64,000 nt of DNA, from NCBI GenBank assembly GCA_963768085.1, contig CAVYGO010000003.1, forward strand, positions 1,612,001-1,676,000, given 5' to 3'. The position numbers were made by a program, and so were the translations under genes. Under the pieces are notes generated by a model. The model did not search any database. It saw only the letters and a list, made by a program, of their open reading frames with translations, and had not been told where the DNA came from. Source of the stretch: Pukyongia sp963768085. Its GTDB lineage: Bacteria > Bacteroidota > Bacteroidia > Flavobacteriales > Flavobacteriaceae. Positions 51,216-60,167 of the stretch are shown in pieces; the stretch's first letter is position 1; each line of letters starts with the position of its first letter.

Positions 51216-53069
51216 ATGCCAGACATCATTCAGCTATTACCGGATCATGTTGCTAATCAGATCGCAGCGGGAGAGGTCGTTCAACGTCCTGCTTCTGTCG
51301 TGAAAGAATTACTGGAGAATGCCATCGATGCCCAGGCAACCAAAATCAGTCTTATGGTTAAGGATGCGGGCAAAACGCTGGTAAAGGTTACGGACAACGG
51401 AATTGGGATGAGTACTACCGATGCCCGGTTGAGTTTCGAGCGCCATGCCACTTCCAAGATCAGGTCGGCCGAAGATCTTTTTAACCTGCACACCAAAGGT
51501 TTTCGTGGGGAGGCATTGGCCTCTATCGCAGCTATCGCGCATGTTGAACTCAAGTCAAAAACCGAAGTAGCAGAAGTAGGAACCAGGATCTGTATCGAAG
51601 GTAGTACTGTGGTCTCCCAGGAAGCGGAAGTAGCTCCAAAAGGGACTACGATATCTGTTAAGAACCTTTTTTATAATATCCCGGCACGAAGAAATTTTCT
51701 GAAAAGTAATCCCGTGGAGACGCGACACATCATCGATGAGTTTCATAGGGTGGCATTAGCTCATCCACAGGTTGCTTTCACCATGACCCATAACGGAAGT
51801 GACGTCTTTAATTTGCCACCGAGCAATATCCGGCAGCGCATCGTTAATATTTTTGGAAAAAAGTCGAATCAGAAACTTGTACCTGTAATCGAAGAAACAG
51901 AGATCGTGAAGGTGAGTGGTTTTGTTTTGAAACCAGAATTCGCGAGGAAGAGCAGGGGAGAGCAGTTTTTTTTTGTGAACGATCGCTTTATTAAAAGTCC
52001 ATATCTGCATCATGCCGTATCCTCGGCTTTTGAGGGCTTGATAGGGAATGGGCTGCATCCCGGTTATTTTCTATTTCTGGAAGTAGAACCAACGTCCATT
52101 GATATCAATATTCACCCCACCAAGACGGAGATCAAATTCGACGATGAGCATACCATCTACGCCATGTTACGGGCTACGATTAAACATGGATTGGGCCAGT
52201 TTAGTGTGGCGCCGGTTTTAGATTTTAATAAGGATAGTAGTTTCGACACCCCATACGATTACAGAAAAAAATCACCGGTACTACCTACTATTGAAGTCGA
52301 TCGAGATTTTAATCCTTTTAAGGATGGAAAGGTAAAAAGCGGTGGAGGATACACAAAATACAAGGACAAATCGGCTAATTGGGAATCGCTTTACGTTGGT
52401 CTTAAAGACGAATCGACCGTAGATCCGGGAAAAACCAATCCCAACCAGATCGAATTTGAAAGCGAAGAGGTGACCGGCAGGCTGTTCGACACCGGGGAGA
52501 TAGACTCGGAACAGGTCACGTTTCAGCTTCAGCATAAATACATCATCAGTCCTATTAAAAGCGGAATGATGGTGATCCATCAGCATCTGGCGCATCAGCG
52601 GATTTTATACGAGGAACTTCTTCGTAACATAACCGTTAAAGAAGCTGTAACTCAGCAATTGCTGTTTCCGTTGGAACTTGATTTCGGTAAGCCGGATTTG
52701 GCGATCCTTGAGAAGGTACGCGAACAATTAGAACATACTGGATTCCTATTTGAATCTTTTTCCGAAGAAAAGTTCTCGATTGGTGGAATACCCGTAGGAT
52801 TAGGCGATGCTAATGCCGGAAGTGTACTGGAACAATTGATCACTGATATTCGGAATGAAGTACCCAACGCCAGTTTCAGCCTAAACGACCTTCTTGCGAA
52901 AAGTATGGCAAAAAGTATGGCAGTACCAGCAGGAACTCCACTTAACAAAACAGAAAGAGAACATTTGGTGAATCGATTGTTCGCCTGTAAAGAACCCAGT
53001 GTCTCGCCCAACAATACCCCTGTGTTAATTACGTTGGATGTAACAGAACTGGATAATAGATTTAGGTAG
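51216..53069 (+). CDS. mutL: DNA mismatch repair protein MutL, endonuclease motifs degenerate
   Basis: MutL links mismatch recognition by MutS to strand removal. The 617-residue protein has an intact GHKL ATPase N-terminus: HVANQIAAGEVVQRPASVVK, ELLENAIDAQATK, VTDNGIGMSTTDARLSFERH and GFRGEALASIAAIA. The C-terminal dimerisation domain carries, at residues 455-466, H-Q-H-L-A-H-Q-R-I-L-Y-E where endonuclease MutLs have D-Q-H-A-x2-E-x4-E, and the later Cys motifs are also missing (AKSMAKSMAV for A-C-R; SPNNTP for C-P-H-G-R-P). It therefore looks non-nucleolytic. The first rhomboid gene begins at the base after its stop. Confidence 0.95.
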   Translation: MPDIIQLLPDHVANQIAAGEVVQRPASVVKELLENAIDAQATKISLMVKDAGKTLVKVTDNGIGMSTTDARLSFERHATSKIRSAEDLFNLHTKGFRGEALASIAAIAHVELKSKTEVAEVGTRICIEGSTVVSQEAEVAPKGTTISVKNLFYNIPARRNFLKSNPVETRHIIDEFHRVALAHPQVAFTMTHNGSDVFNLPPSNIRQRIVNIFGKKSNQKLVPVIEETEIVKVSGFVLKPEFARKSRGEQFFFVNDRFIKSPYLHHAVSSAFEGLIGNGLHPGYFLFLEVEPTSIDINIHPTKTEIKFDDEHTIYAMLRATIKHGLGQFSVAPVLDFNKDSSFDTPYDYRKKSPVLPTIEVDRDFNPFKDGKVKSGGGYTKYKDKSANWESLYVGLKDESTVDPGKTNPNQIEFESEEVTGRLFDTGEIDSEQVTFQLQHKYIISPIKSGMMVIHQHLAHQRILYEELLRNITVKEAVTQQLLFPLELDFGKPDLAILEKVREQLEHTGFLFESFSEEKFSIGGIPVGLGDANAGSVLEQLITDIRNEVPNASFSLNDLLAKSMAKSMAVPAGTPLNKTEREHLVNRLFACKEPSVSPNNTPVLITLDVTELDNRFR

Positions 53070-53810
53070 ATGGGTAGATTAACGGATACGGTTAAGGTTT
53101 TACTGGTTGTGAACATTATTTTCTTCATTGCCAAAAGTTTAATGGGAGATTATTTCGATCTGCTATTCTCACTCTTTTATTTTGATCATCCCTACTTCAA
53201 ATTCTGGCAACCGATCACGCATATGTTCATGCATGCTAATTTCATGCATATATTATTCAATATGTATGGCCTGTACGCATTTGGGTCGCCTCTGGAAATG
53301 CGCTGGGGACGTACCAAATTCCTCTTCTTTTATTTCTCTGCCGGGCTGGGAGCGGCGCTTATTCATACGATATATAACTACATTCAGTTCAATACAGGTT
53401 TCGATGCCTTATTAGCTGCTGGTTTCACTGAAGGGGATATTGCTACAATGCTCAGCCGCGCAATCGCACCGGGTAGTTACCTCCAGCTCACAGAGATCCC
53501 GATACAACAATCTATAGAATTCTTTAATTCCTACAATGTGTATGCCTTAGGAGCCTCCGGAGCTGTTTATGGTATACTGGTAGCCTTTGCCATTATGTTC
53601 CCGAATATAGAATTGATGTTGATATTCTTTCCAATCCCGATTAAAGCGAAATATTTTGTTCCGGGACTGATCGCAATGGACCTTATTTTTGGTATAACTG
53701 GCTCACCATTAGGCGTTGCCCACTGGGCGCATGTGGGAGGAGCATTATTTGGATTTATAATGGCCTGGTACTGGAAAAAGAATAGTTTTGATAATACTCG
53801 ATTGTATTGA
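53070..53810 (+). CDS. Rhomboid intramembrane serine protease, copy 1
   Basis: A 246-residue polytopic protein. Rhomboid landmarks are HPYFKFWQPITHMFMHANFM then HILFNMYGLYAFG near residues 35-70, the active-site serine in ALGASGAVYGILVAF near residue 160 and the catalytic His in VAHWAHVGGALFGFIMAW near residue 220. Six membrane segments fit the core fold. An extended loop (residues about 105-150) separates the middle helices. It directly follows mutL and overlaps the second rhomboid gene. Confidence 0.92.
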   Translation: MGRLTDTVKVLLVVNIIFFIAKSLMGDYFDLLFSLFYFDHPYFKFWQPITHMFMHANFMHILFNMYGLYAFGSPLEMRWGRTKFLFFYFSAGLGAALIHTIYNYIQFNTGFDALLAAGFTEGDIATMLSRAIAPGSYLQLTEIPIQQSIEFFNSYNVYALGASGAVYGILVAFAIMFPNIELMLIFFPIPIKAKYFVPGLIAMDLIFGITGSPLGVAHWAHVGGALFGFIMAWYWKKNSFDNTRLY

Positions 53811-54682
53811 TGATGGCTGCTACTGGTTTGACATATAAGTATAAAACAGCCGATATGGTTATTAAACTCATAATCATAAATTCGGTGTTATTCCTGATAT
53901 TCAGACTCGTTGGTTTTTTTATGCAGATTACGCCCAGGGAGATTACCCAATGGCTCACTTTGCCTGAAGGGGCCTCCGAATTTATCACCCAACCATGGTC
54001 TTTTATCACTTACAGTTTTATTCATTTTGGATTTTTTCATGTGCTCTTCAATATGATCTGGCTATATATGTTCGGAAGGATCATTCTAAATGTATTCTCA
54101 GGGAAACGACTTTTAACGATCTATCTGCTGGGGGCTATTTCCGGGGGGATGCTTTTTGTGCTTTCCTATAATTTATTTCCGGTCTTCGAGAATCAGCGCG
54201 GCTTCCTATTGGGAGCCTCGGGAGCGGTAACCGCCTTAATGGCATTTATCGCAACCTATTCGCCCAATACGCAGCTGCGAATATTCATGTTCAATATTAA
54301 ACTATGGCATATTGCCGTTTTCCTTATTGTGGCTGATCTTGTCAGGATATCAACTTCAGATAACGCGGGTGGTTTACTGGCGCATTTAGGGGGAGCTATT
54401 TTTGGGTATATATATGCCATTCAACTTGCCAAGGGTAATGATATCGGCAAATGGTTCGAGCATATTTTAGACTGGTTCACGGATCTGTTTAGATCAAGAA
54501 AACAAAAACCATTTAAAAAAGTGCACAGAACCCCGCCAAAGAGTTCAGGCGTTAAGGAGGTTAATAAAACAGAACATCAGCGTAAGGTAGACGCTATTTT
54601 AGATAAAATAGGGAAGAGTGGTTATGACAGCCTGAGTAAGGCCGAAAAAGATTTTCTGTTCAAAGCAGGAAAAGGAAAATAA
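53810..54682 (+). CDS. Rhomboid intramembrane serine protease, copy 2
   Basis: A 290-residue rhomboid with an added C-terminal tail. It has YSFIHFGFFHVLFNMIWLYM, the serine in GASGAVTALMAFIATY near residue 145 and the histidine in LAHLGGAIFGYIYA near residue 198. The last 80 residues form a basic soluble extension (RSRKQKPFKKVHRTPPKSSG and then KVDAILDKIGKSGYDSLSKA), a cytoplasmic helix pair common in Bacteroidetes rhomboids. The ATG at 53810 overlaps the stop of copy 1 (TGATG). A TTG one codon earlier is possible but unlikely. Confidence 0.92.
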   Translation: MMAATGLTYKYKTADMVIKLIIINSVLFLIFRLVGFFMQITPREITQWLTLPEGASEFITQPWSFITYSFIHFGFFHVLFNMIWLYMFGRIILNVFSGKRLLTIYLLGAISGGMLFVLSYNLFPVFENQRGFLLGASGAVTALMAFIATYSPNTQLRIFMFNIKLWHIAVFLIVADLVRISTSDNAGGLLAHLGGAIFGYIYAIQLAKGNDIGKWFEHILDWFTDLFRSRKQKPFKKVHRTPPKSSGVKEVNKTEHQRKVDAILDKIGKSGYDSLSKAEKDFLFKAGKGK

Positions 54683-54721
54683 ATACTAAACCAATATAAA
54701 CTGGGGATACTATATAAAATA

Positions 54722-55726
54722 ATGCTTTGGGGCAGCAGGCTGGTTGTATTTCTACTTGCGATTTCCTTCGTGGTCCCTTATTTGGCACCTCATAGTTTTC
54801 CAAACATGTCTCTGGCAAGCCTGATAGTTTCGCCACTTATCCTAATCAATATATTATTTTTAATCTATTGGATTCTACGCAAATGGAGAAAAGCCATCCT
54901 TACTGGTCTGGTCCTGTTTATAGCCTACCTGCACTTCGGACCGTTTCTGGAATTTTCTTCGGAAGGGGATGCTTCGGAATACCGTGATACCATATCACTA
55001 CTGTCTTATAATGTCCGGCTTTTTAATGCCTATGAGAAAGATGTCGATACGGTTGAAGTTTCCAAAGTAATTTCAGAAATGATCGACATCAACAACCCGG
55101 ATGTTATATCGATTCAGGAATATTACCTTCCAAATAGTGCCGATTTCAGCGATTACCCATATCAGTTTGTTCATTTTCACGAGAAAAACAAATTGGGACA
55201 CGCTATTTTCTCAAAATATCCGATTGTAAACCAGGGAGCCTTCAACTTCAAATCGTTTAACAACAGCATATATGCAGACATCGTAAAAGGCGAGGATACA
55301 ATTCGTGTCTATAATATGCATTTACAGTCTTTGGGTGTGCTGCCCAATGTGGAATATCTACAGGATGGTGACAAGGAACGTATTCGCCAGCGAATGTCTG
55401 TAAATTTTGAAAAACAGGAAGCTCAGGTAAAAGAAATACTGGTGCATAAGGCCACTTCACCCTATCCGGTTTTGTTGAGTGGAGATTTAAACAACACCTC
55501 CTTCTCTTATATCTACCGAAAACTTAAGTCGGACATGAAAGATAGTTTCCTGGAACGCGGAAATGGGATTGGGACAACTTTTAAATTTGATTTCTATCCA
55601 ATGAGGATCGATTATATATTTACTTCAGAATACTTTGATGTAATTAACTTTAAAACCCTGGAAACATCATTTTCCGATCACATGCCGATCACTGCAACCC
55701 TTGGCTGGCCGATAAAAGTTGATTAG
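54722..55726 (+). CDS. Endonuclease/exonuclease/phosphatase family protein, membrane-anchored
   Basis: A 334-residue protein with about three N-terminal hydrophobic segments (LVVFLLAISFVVPYLAP, LIVSPLILINILFLIYWILR and AILTGLVLFIAYLHF) and a catalytic EEP domain from about residue 95: ISLLSYNVRLFNAYEKD, VISIQEYYLPNSADF, YNMHLQSLGVLPN, VLLSGDLNNTSFSYIYRKL and RIDYIFTSEYFDV plus FSDHMPITATL. The metal and catalytic residues are intact. The domain faces probably the periplasm; the substrate (DNA, phospholipid or phosphoester) is unknown. It follows the rhomboid by 39 bases. Confidence 0.9.
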   Translation: MLWGSRLVVFLLAISFVVPYLAPHSFPNMSLASLIVSPLILINILFLIYWILRKWRKAILTGLVLFIAYLHFGPFLEFSSEGDASEYRDTISLLSYNVRLFNAYEKDVDTVEVSKVISEMIDINNPDVISIQEYYLPNSADFSDYPYQFVHFHEKNKLGHAIFSKYPIVNQGAFNFKSFNNSIYADIVKGEDTIRVYNMHLQSLGVLPNVEYLQDGDKERIRQRMSVNFEKQEAQVKEILVHKATSPYPVLLSGDLNNTSFSYIYRKLKSDMKDSFLERGNGIGTTFKFDFYPMRIDYIFTSEYFDVINFKTLETSFSDHMPITATLGWPIKVD

Positions 55727-55727
55727 G

Positions 55728-56354
55728 TTAAATATTCATTGATTGATCTTCCAGATAATGCAGCGCATTAGGGCCTTCATTAAACAGCAGGTCGAGAATC
55801 GATAAATTAGGCAGAAAACCATGATGTGCCTGCAGAACCTGTGTGTATGGCGAGAACTTATAGTTTCTTTCTTTTTTGGCTTCCACCAGATAACGCAGAT
55901 CCGCAATTTGCGGATTGGGTTCGTAACTTTCGGATAGTTTTATGTTCACGGAAAGACCGAGTAGTTCTGTTACCACTTCGAAGATTTCAAGATTATGATC
56001 CAACAAGACATGAACTTGTTTTGTGAAAAGCGGTTCAAGCTCATCCTCGTAATACTCGAAAAATGGCGAAGTGCGATAGGCAGTTTGTAATGACTTCCAA
56101 TGTTGAGACTGCCATGGGAAACTGTCTTCAGCAATTACTTCTTTTGTTTTTTGGCGAGGTCCACCCTTACTGTGCTTTACCGGGACGTTAAGCAAGAGTC
56201 TACCATTCGCATGCGCAATATAGGCCCTGTTTCTATAGGTTTGTTTTTGGTAATTATCCCGAACCTCAAATACAACTTTTTCTGCGGCAACAATGGCCAC
56301 CATATGTGAGATAGAGGGGAAATAGGTGGGATGGATTAAGTTTGTTTCGATGAT
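55728..56354 (-). CDS. WbqC family protein with apparent non-AUG start
   Basis: A WbqC-like protein, a family linked to O-antigen and polysaccharide loci with unknown activity. The conserved N-terminal motif LIHPTYFPSISHMVAIVAAE and then DNYQKQTYRNRAYIAHANG and VPVKHSKGGPRQKTKEV are present, with C-terminal HGFLPNLSILDLLFNEGPNA. No ATG, GTG or TTG lies between the lepB stop (56356-56358) and the motif; the in-frame codons are ATC at 56352-56354 and 56349-56351. I place the start at the first ATC (208 residues). Starting at the ATG 56301-56303 would remove the motif. Confidence 0.75.
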   Translation of the reverse strand: MIETNLIHPTYFPSISHMVAIVAAEKVVFEVRDNYQKQTYRNRAYIAHANGRLLLNVPVKHSKGGPRQKTKEVIAEDSFPWQSQHWKSLQTAYRTSPFFEYYEDELEPLFTKQVHVLLDHNLEIFEVVTELLGLSVNIKLSESYEPNPQIADLRYLVEAKKERNYKFSPYTQVLQAHHGFLPNLSILDLLFNEGPNALHYLEDQSMNI

Positions 56355-56355
56355 A

Positions 56356-57933
56356 TTACTTCTTAACAGCCTTCTGCTTTCTCTTTCTGAAGAAATCAAA
56401 TACAAACCATCCCGCCAGGAGGATAAGAAAATACTTGAAGTACGACACTGGTTTGCCTTCGCCACCAACAGTGGTGAAAAGTCGGTCCCAACGGATCTTA
56501 TTAGTGATTCCCTGTCCAAAGCTATTCCAACTGAACCATACAAATACAGGTTTACCCACAACATGATTAAACGGAACATAACCCCACATACGTGCATCCT
56601 GAGAATTACTTCGGTTATCACCCATCATCCAATAGTAATCCATCTTAAAGGTATATTCCGTGATGGTCTCTCCATTTAACAGGACCTGGGTGCCTGCCTG
56701 CCTGATCTTATTGTCGATACCTAATTCGCGGCCTTCGTATACTTCGATAATTCTTTTATAAAAAGGGATGCTTTGTGGAGTGATCGCTACCGTTTTTCCA
56801 GCCTGGGGTATATAAATAGGTCCGAAGTTATCGGTGTTAAACGAGTATCTGGGGTCATTTGGGAATGTACCCTTGTCATAAGTCCCTGAAGGTGCAGCGG
56901 CACGTTCAATAGAGACCACACTAGGGTGATTCTTAAGTTTCTCAGCGGCCTCATCCGAAATAGCACTAAAGTAATACATCCCTTCCGCACGACTATATTG
57001 ATAGCGATCTGTTATGTCGTACCTGTTTTTCAATATGTCGTCATTTATTCCAGCCGATGTCTTTACGTAATAACCGAATTGTAGCTTGGCGCGATCTGGT
57101 AGATCATTTTCCTTTCCATTGATATACACGTAACCATTCCGAACTTCAAGTGAATCACCTGGCAAGCCAACACATCTTTTAACGTAATTGGTCTTCTTAT
57201 CCAAGGGTTTTATATAGCTGCCTTTTTCCGGCCGAAGTATATCAATCAGCGTATCCACAGGCCAACTGAACACCACGATGTCGTTTCGTTCAATATCTTC
57301 AAAACCGGGAAATCTGAAATACGGATAGTCTGGTCCTTTAATATACGATTTGCCTTTTACCAACGGCAGCGAATCATGTACCATGGGTAGCGAAACAGGC
57401 GTAATAGGTGCTCGGGCTCCATAATGGAATTTACTCACGAACAGAAAATCACCTACCAATAACGTTTTTTCAAGCGACGAGGTAGGAATCGTATACGGCT
57501 GCATAAAATACGTATGAACGATGGTCGCGGCAACCACGGCAAATAAGATGGAACTAACCCATTCACCGGTACTGGTTCTTGGTTTAAGGTCGCGGTCTTT
57601 AATATAGGTAACATCCTGGGTATAGTTGATATAGTATATATAAAAGCCCAGTGTAAATAATACCAGAGCTGTGTCTGTAGCATTATTTCGTCCAAAACTT
57701 CGAATCGTTTCCACCCATAAAACGGGGAACATGATTAGGTTCACGATAGGAATAAACAGCAGGATGGTCCACCACCAGGGGCGGTTTATTATTTTCATTA
57801 ATACCACTGCATTGTATACAGGTATTGCTGCTTCCCATGCTTTTCTGCCCGCCTTGATATATAATTTCCAGGTACCAAGAAAATGTATTACCTGAATGAT
57901 GAGAAAAAATAGTAACCAACCCGTTATTGTCAT
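56356..57933 (-). CDS. lepB: Signal peptidase I with extra N-terminal membrane domain
   Basis: LepB cleaves signal peptides at the membrane. The 525-residue protein is much longer than the 324 of E. coli. Residues 1-110 form a separate block of hydrophobic helices (GWLLFFLIIQVIHFLG, WWWTILLFIPIVNLIMF) like the DUF5684 domain, followed by a membrane helix and the catalytic part: QPYTIPTSSLEKTLLVGD with the nucleophile Ser153, TNYVKRCVGLPGDSLEV with Lys252, and YYWMMGDNRSNSQDAR. A long insertion lies between. It follows dapB by 44 bases, and the wbqC gene begins right after its stop. Confidence 0.94.
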   Translation of the reverse strand: MTITGWLLFFLIIQVIHFLGTWKLYIKAGRKAWEAAIPVYNAVVLMKIINRPWWWTILLFIPIVNLIMFPVLWVETIRSFGRNNATDTALVLFTLGFYIYYINYTQDVTYIKDRDLKPRTSTGEWVSSILFAVVAATIVHTYFMQPYTIPTSSLEKTLLVGDFLFVSKFHYGARAPITPVSLPMVHDSLPLVKGKSYIKGPDYPYFRFPGFEDIERNDIVVFSWPVDTLIDILRPEKGSYIKPLDKKTNYVKRCVGLPGDSLEVRNGYVYINGKENDLPDRAKLQFGYYVKTSAGINDDILKNRYDITDRYQYSRAEGMYYFSAISDEAAEKLKNHPSVVSIERAAAPSGTYDKGTFPNDPRYSFNTDNFGPIYIPQAGKTVAITPQSIPFYKRIIEVYEGRELGIDNKIRQAGTQVLLNGETITEYTFKMDYYWMMGDNRSNSQDARMWGYVPFNHVVGKPVFVWFSWNSFGQGITNKIRWDRLFTTVGGEGKPVSYFKYFLILLAGWFVFDFFRKRKQKAVKK

Positions 57934-57977
57934 TTTATAATTTTTTCTGAAGGAAGTCCTTCGAATTAATCGTCAAT

Positions 57978-58679
57978 TTATACAAGTCCCAGCACATCCT
58001 TCATACCGTAAACGCCTTTCTTGTTCTGAAGCCATTCTGCTGCCAGGATCGCTCCTGTCGCGAATCCGTCTCTGCTGAAAGCCTCATGCTGTATTGTAAT
58101 CTGGTCGATGCCGGATCGATAGGTGACCTTGTGAATGCCTTTTATTTCTCCCTCACGGATAGAATGTATACTGAGATGATCATCGTTATCACTATCGAGC
58201 TTCCAGTCGGCCTTATCCAGATATTTTAGTATGCCTTCCGCCAAACTGATCGCCGTACCGCTGGGAGCATCTTTTTTTTCAGAATGGTGAATTTCTTCAA
58301 TGCTCGATTCATATTCTTTCCGCAACCTCATTTGTTCTGCAAGATATTCATTCAGGTTGAAAAACAAGTTTACTCCAATGCTGAAGTTGGACGCATAGAT
58401 GAAGCTTCCGTTACGTTCTTCACATAGTTTTAGTACTTTGTTGTAATCATCTAACCAACCGGTTGTTCCGCTTACTACAGGAATACCCGCTACAATACAC
58501 CGTTCTATATTGGTGAACGCTGAGTCCGGAGCGGAAAATTCGATGGCTACGTCCGCACGAATCAGGTCTCCGTCCTCATATTGTTTATCGGCTTTAAATA
58601 CAACAATATGCCCGGCTTGCTGCGCCAGCCGCTCTATAGTTTTTCCCATTTTTCCGTAGCCAAATAGTGCCAGTTTCAT
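57978..58679 (-). CDS. dapB: 4-hydroxy-tetrahydrodipicolinate reductase
   Basis: DapB reduces hydroxytetrahydrodipicolinate with NAD(P)H in the diaminopimelate/lysine pathway. The 233-residue protein has the N-terminal ALFGYGKMGKTIERLA, the cofactor loop AGIPVVSGTTGWLDDYN, FIYASNFSIGVNLFFNLNEY and the substrate motif EEIHHSEKKDAPSGTAISLA. The glycine-rich start (G-Y-G-K-M-G) differs slightly from the E. coli pattern, as is usual in Bacteroidetes. It overlaps the DUF5683 gene by 4 bases. With dapD at 12.4 kb it covers two steps of the same pathway. Confidence 0.95.
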   Translation of the reverse strand: MKLALFGYGKMGKTIERLAQQAGHIVVFKADKQYEDGDLIRADVAIEFSAPDSAFTNIERCIVAGIPVVSGTTGWLDDYNKVLKLCEERNGSFIYASNFSIGVNLFFNLNEYLAEQMRLRKEYESSIEEIHHSEKKDAPSGTAISLAEGILKYLDKADWKLDSDNDDHLSIHSIREGEIKGIHKVTYRSGIDQITIQHEAFSRDGFATGAILAAEWLQNKKGVYGMKDVLGLV

Positions 58680-59272
58680 TTTAAATTGAGTTTAAAGGAA
58701 AGTCCGTAATTAGTCTGGGTACTCACGGGATCAATATAAAGATTGGGTGTTAAGGTAAGATCGTCGCTAACGTTATACTGACTCAGATGCGCGTCTACGT
58801 TGGCATCAACTATGTTCACCACATAGAAGGCAATAGATACAATAATACTGACGTCCTTGTTCTTCTGCGCCGTGCGCTGAGCATCGATCAATCGATTATC
58901 GGAGATAACAGGGCTGTCTCCATTTCCGTAGAATTCATCGTCGGTAAACCCGGCAAGTCTTCGTTTGTATGCATCACGAAATCGATCATAATCCTTGTCA
59001 TTTCGTAAATAAAAATACACACCAGTGGCCATTCCGGCATATATGATGGGAATTTTCCAGTATTTTTTATTATATGCTTGTCCCATGCCCGGTAATACCG
59101 CGGAATAAAAGGCCGCACGTGAAGGCGCAAGGGGATCATAGCTTTGTTTTTTACCAATACTGTCCTTTACTACCAGAACTTTTTCTTTGGTAACATTAAG
59201 GGAATCGGGAGTTTGCGCAAAAAGAGATGTTGCAGTAAGCATGAATAGGATGTATAAAAGCCTATTTTTCAC
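58676..59272 (-). CDS. DUF5683 membrane protein
   Basis: A 198-residue exported protein found in Bacteroidetes. It begins with GTG at 59270-59272, overlapping the parB end by 11 bases, and continues with the signal peptide LLYILFMLTATSLFAQT. The mature part shows SRAAFYSAVLPGMGQAYNKK, KIPIIYAGMATGVYFYLRND with a short membrane segment, DYDRFRDAYKRRLAG and VSIIVSIAFYVVNIVDANVD. The C-terminus LSFKLNLK fits the amphipathic end of beta-rich envelope proteins. The function is unknown. Confidence 0.85.
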   Translation of the reverse strand: MKNRLLYILFMLTATSLFAQTPDSLNVTKEKVLVVKDSIGKKQSYDPLAPSRAAFYSAVLPGMGQAYNKKYWKIPIIYAGMATGVYFYLRNDKDYDRFRDAYKRRLAGFTDDEFYGNGDSPVISDNRLIDAQRTAQKNKDVSIIVSIAFYVVNIVDANVDAHLSQYNVSDDLTLTPNLYIDPVSTQTNYGLSFKLNLK

Positions 59273-60161
59273 CTTTTATCTGATTCAGAATTCGAAGAAA
59301 CTCGTCCTTATCGGTAAACGGAACAACGAACTGTCCTTTACCAGATCCGGAAACCTTAATTTGAACCTTGCTATTCAATAATTCGGAGAGTTCTTTTTTC
59401 GCTTCCTTCGCATAAGAAGGAATGGAGCGGGAATCAGTTTTGGGTTTGATCTGAGGAGATTTGATATTACGGACAAGTGCCTCCGTATCGCGCACGGAAA
59501 GTTTTTTAGTAAGAATTTGTTCGTATATATCCAGTTGTTTATCCAGGTCTTCCACATTTATGAGCGCACGTCCGTGTCCCATGGATATAAAACCATCTCG
59601 CATTCCGGTCTGTATTATAGGGTCCAGTTTCAGTAACCGTAAGTAATTAGCTATGGTGGACCTGTTCTTACCCACACGGTCGCTCAGAGCTTCCTGGGTC
59701 ACCTGTATTTCCTCGATAAGTCGCTGGTATGAGAGCGCGATTTCAATAGGATCCAGGTCCTGGCGTTGTATGTTTTCAACCAAAGCCATTTCGAGGGATT
59801 CCTGATCGTTCGCAATTCGAATATAAGAGGGAATTGTGTGAAGGCCAATTAACTTGGATGCCCTGTAACGGCGTTCTCCGCTAACCAACTGGTATTTATT
59901 GAAACCGAGTTTGCGAACCGTGATAGGTTGAATAACGCCAAGTTCACGTATAGAAGAAGCCAGCTCTCTTAGAGATTCTTCATTAAAACTTGTTCGCGGC
60001 TGAAAAGGATTCACTTCAATAGAATTCAGCTCGAGCTCGACGATGTTGCCAACAACTTTATCGGCGTTCTTATCTTCCGCAGACCTGATATCATTGTCCG
60101 GATCTTTCAGTAATGCTGAAAGTCCTCTTCCAAGTGCTTGTTTTTTCGTCGCTTTAGCCAT
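59262..60161 (-). CDS. parB: ParB/Spo0J chromosome partition protein
   Basis: ParB binds parS, spreads along DNA as a CTP clamp and works with ParA to separate origins. The 299-residue protein has the CTP-binding core NPFQPRTSFNEESLRELASS, GVIQPITVRKLGFNKYQLVS and VSGERRYRASKLIGL, the HTH segment TQEALSDRVGKNRSTIANYL, RLLKLDPIIQTGMRDGFISM and the C-terminal dimerisation part ending KGQFVVPFTDKDEFLRILN. The parA gene is 6 bases upstream. No parS palindrome was seen in this region by eye. Confidence 0.96.
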   Translation of the reverse strand: MAKATKKQALGRGLSALLKDPDNDIRSAEDKNADKVVGNIVELELNSIEVNPFQPRTSFNEESLRELASSIRELGVIQPITVRKLGFNKYQLVSGERRYRASKLIGLHTIPSYIRIANDQESLEMALVENIQRQDLDPIEIALSYQRLIEEIQVTQEALSDRVGKNRSTIANYLRLLKLDPIIQTGMRDGFISMGHGRALINVEDLDKQLDIYEQILTKKLSVRDTEALVRNIKSPQIKPKTDSRSIPSYAKEAKKELSELLNSKVQIKVSGSGKGQFVVPFTDKDEFLRILNQIKGEK

Positions 60162-60167
60162 ACTGGA

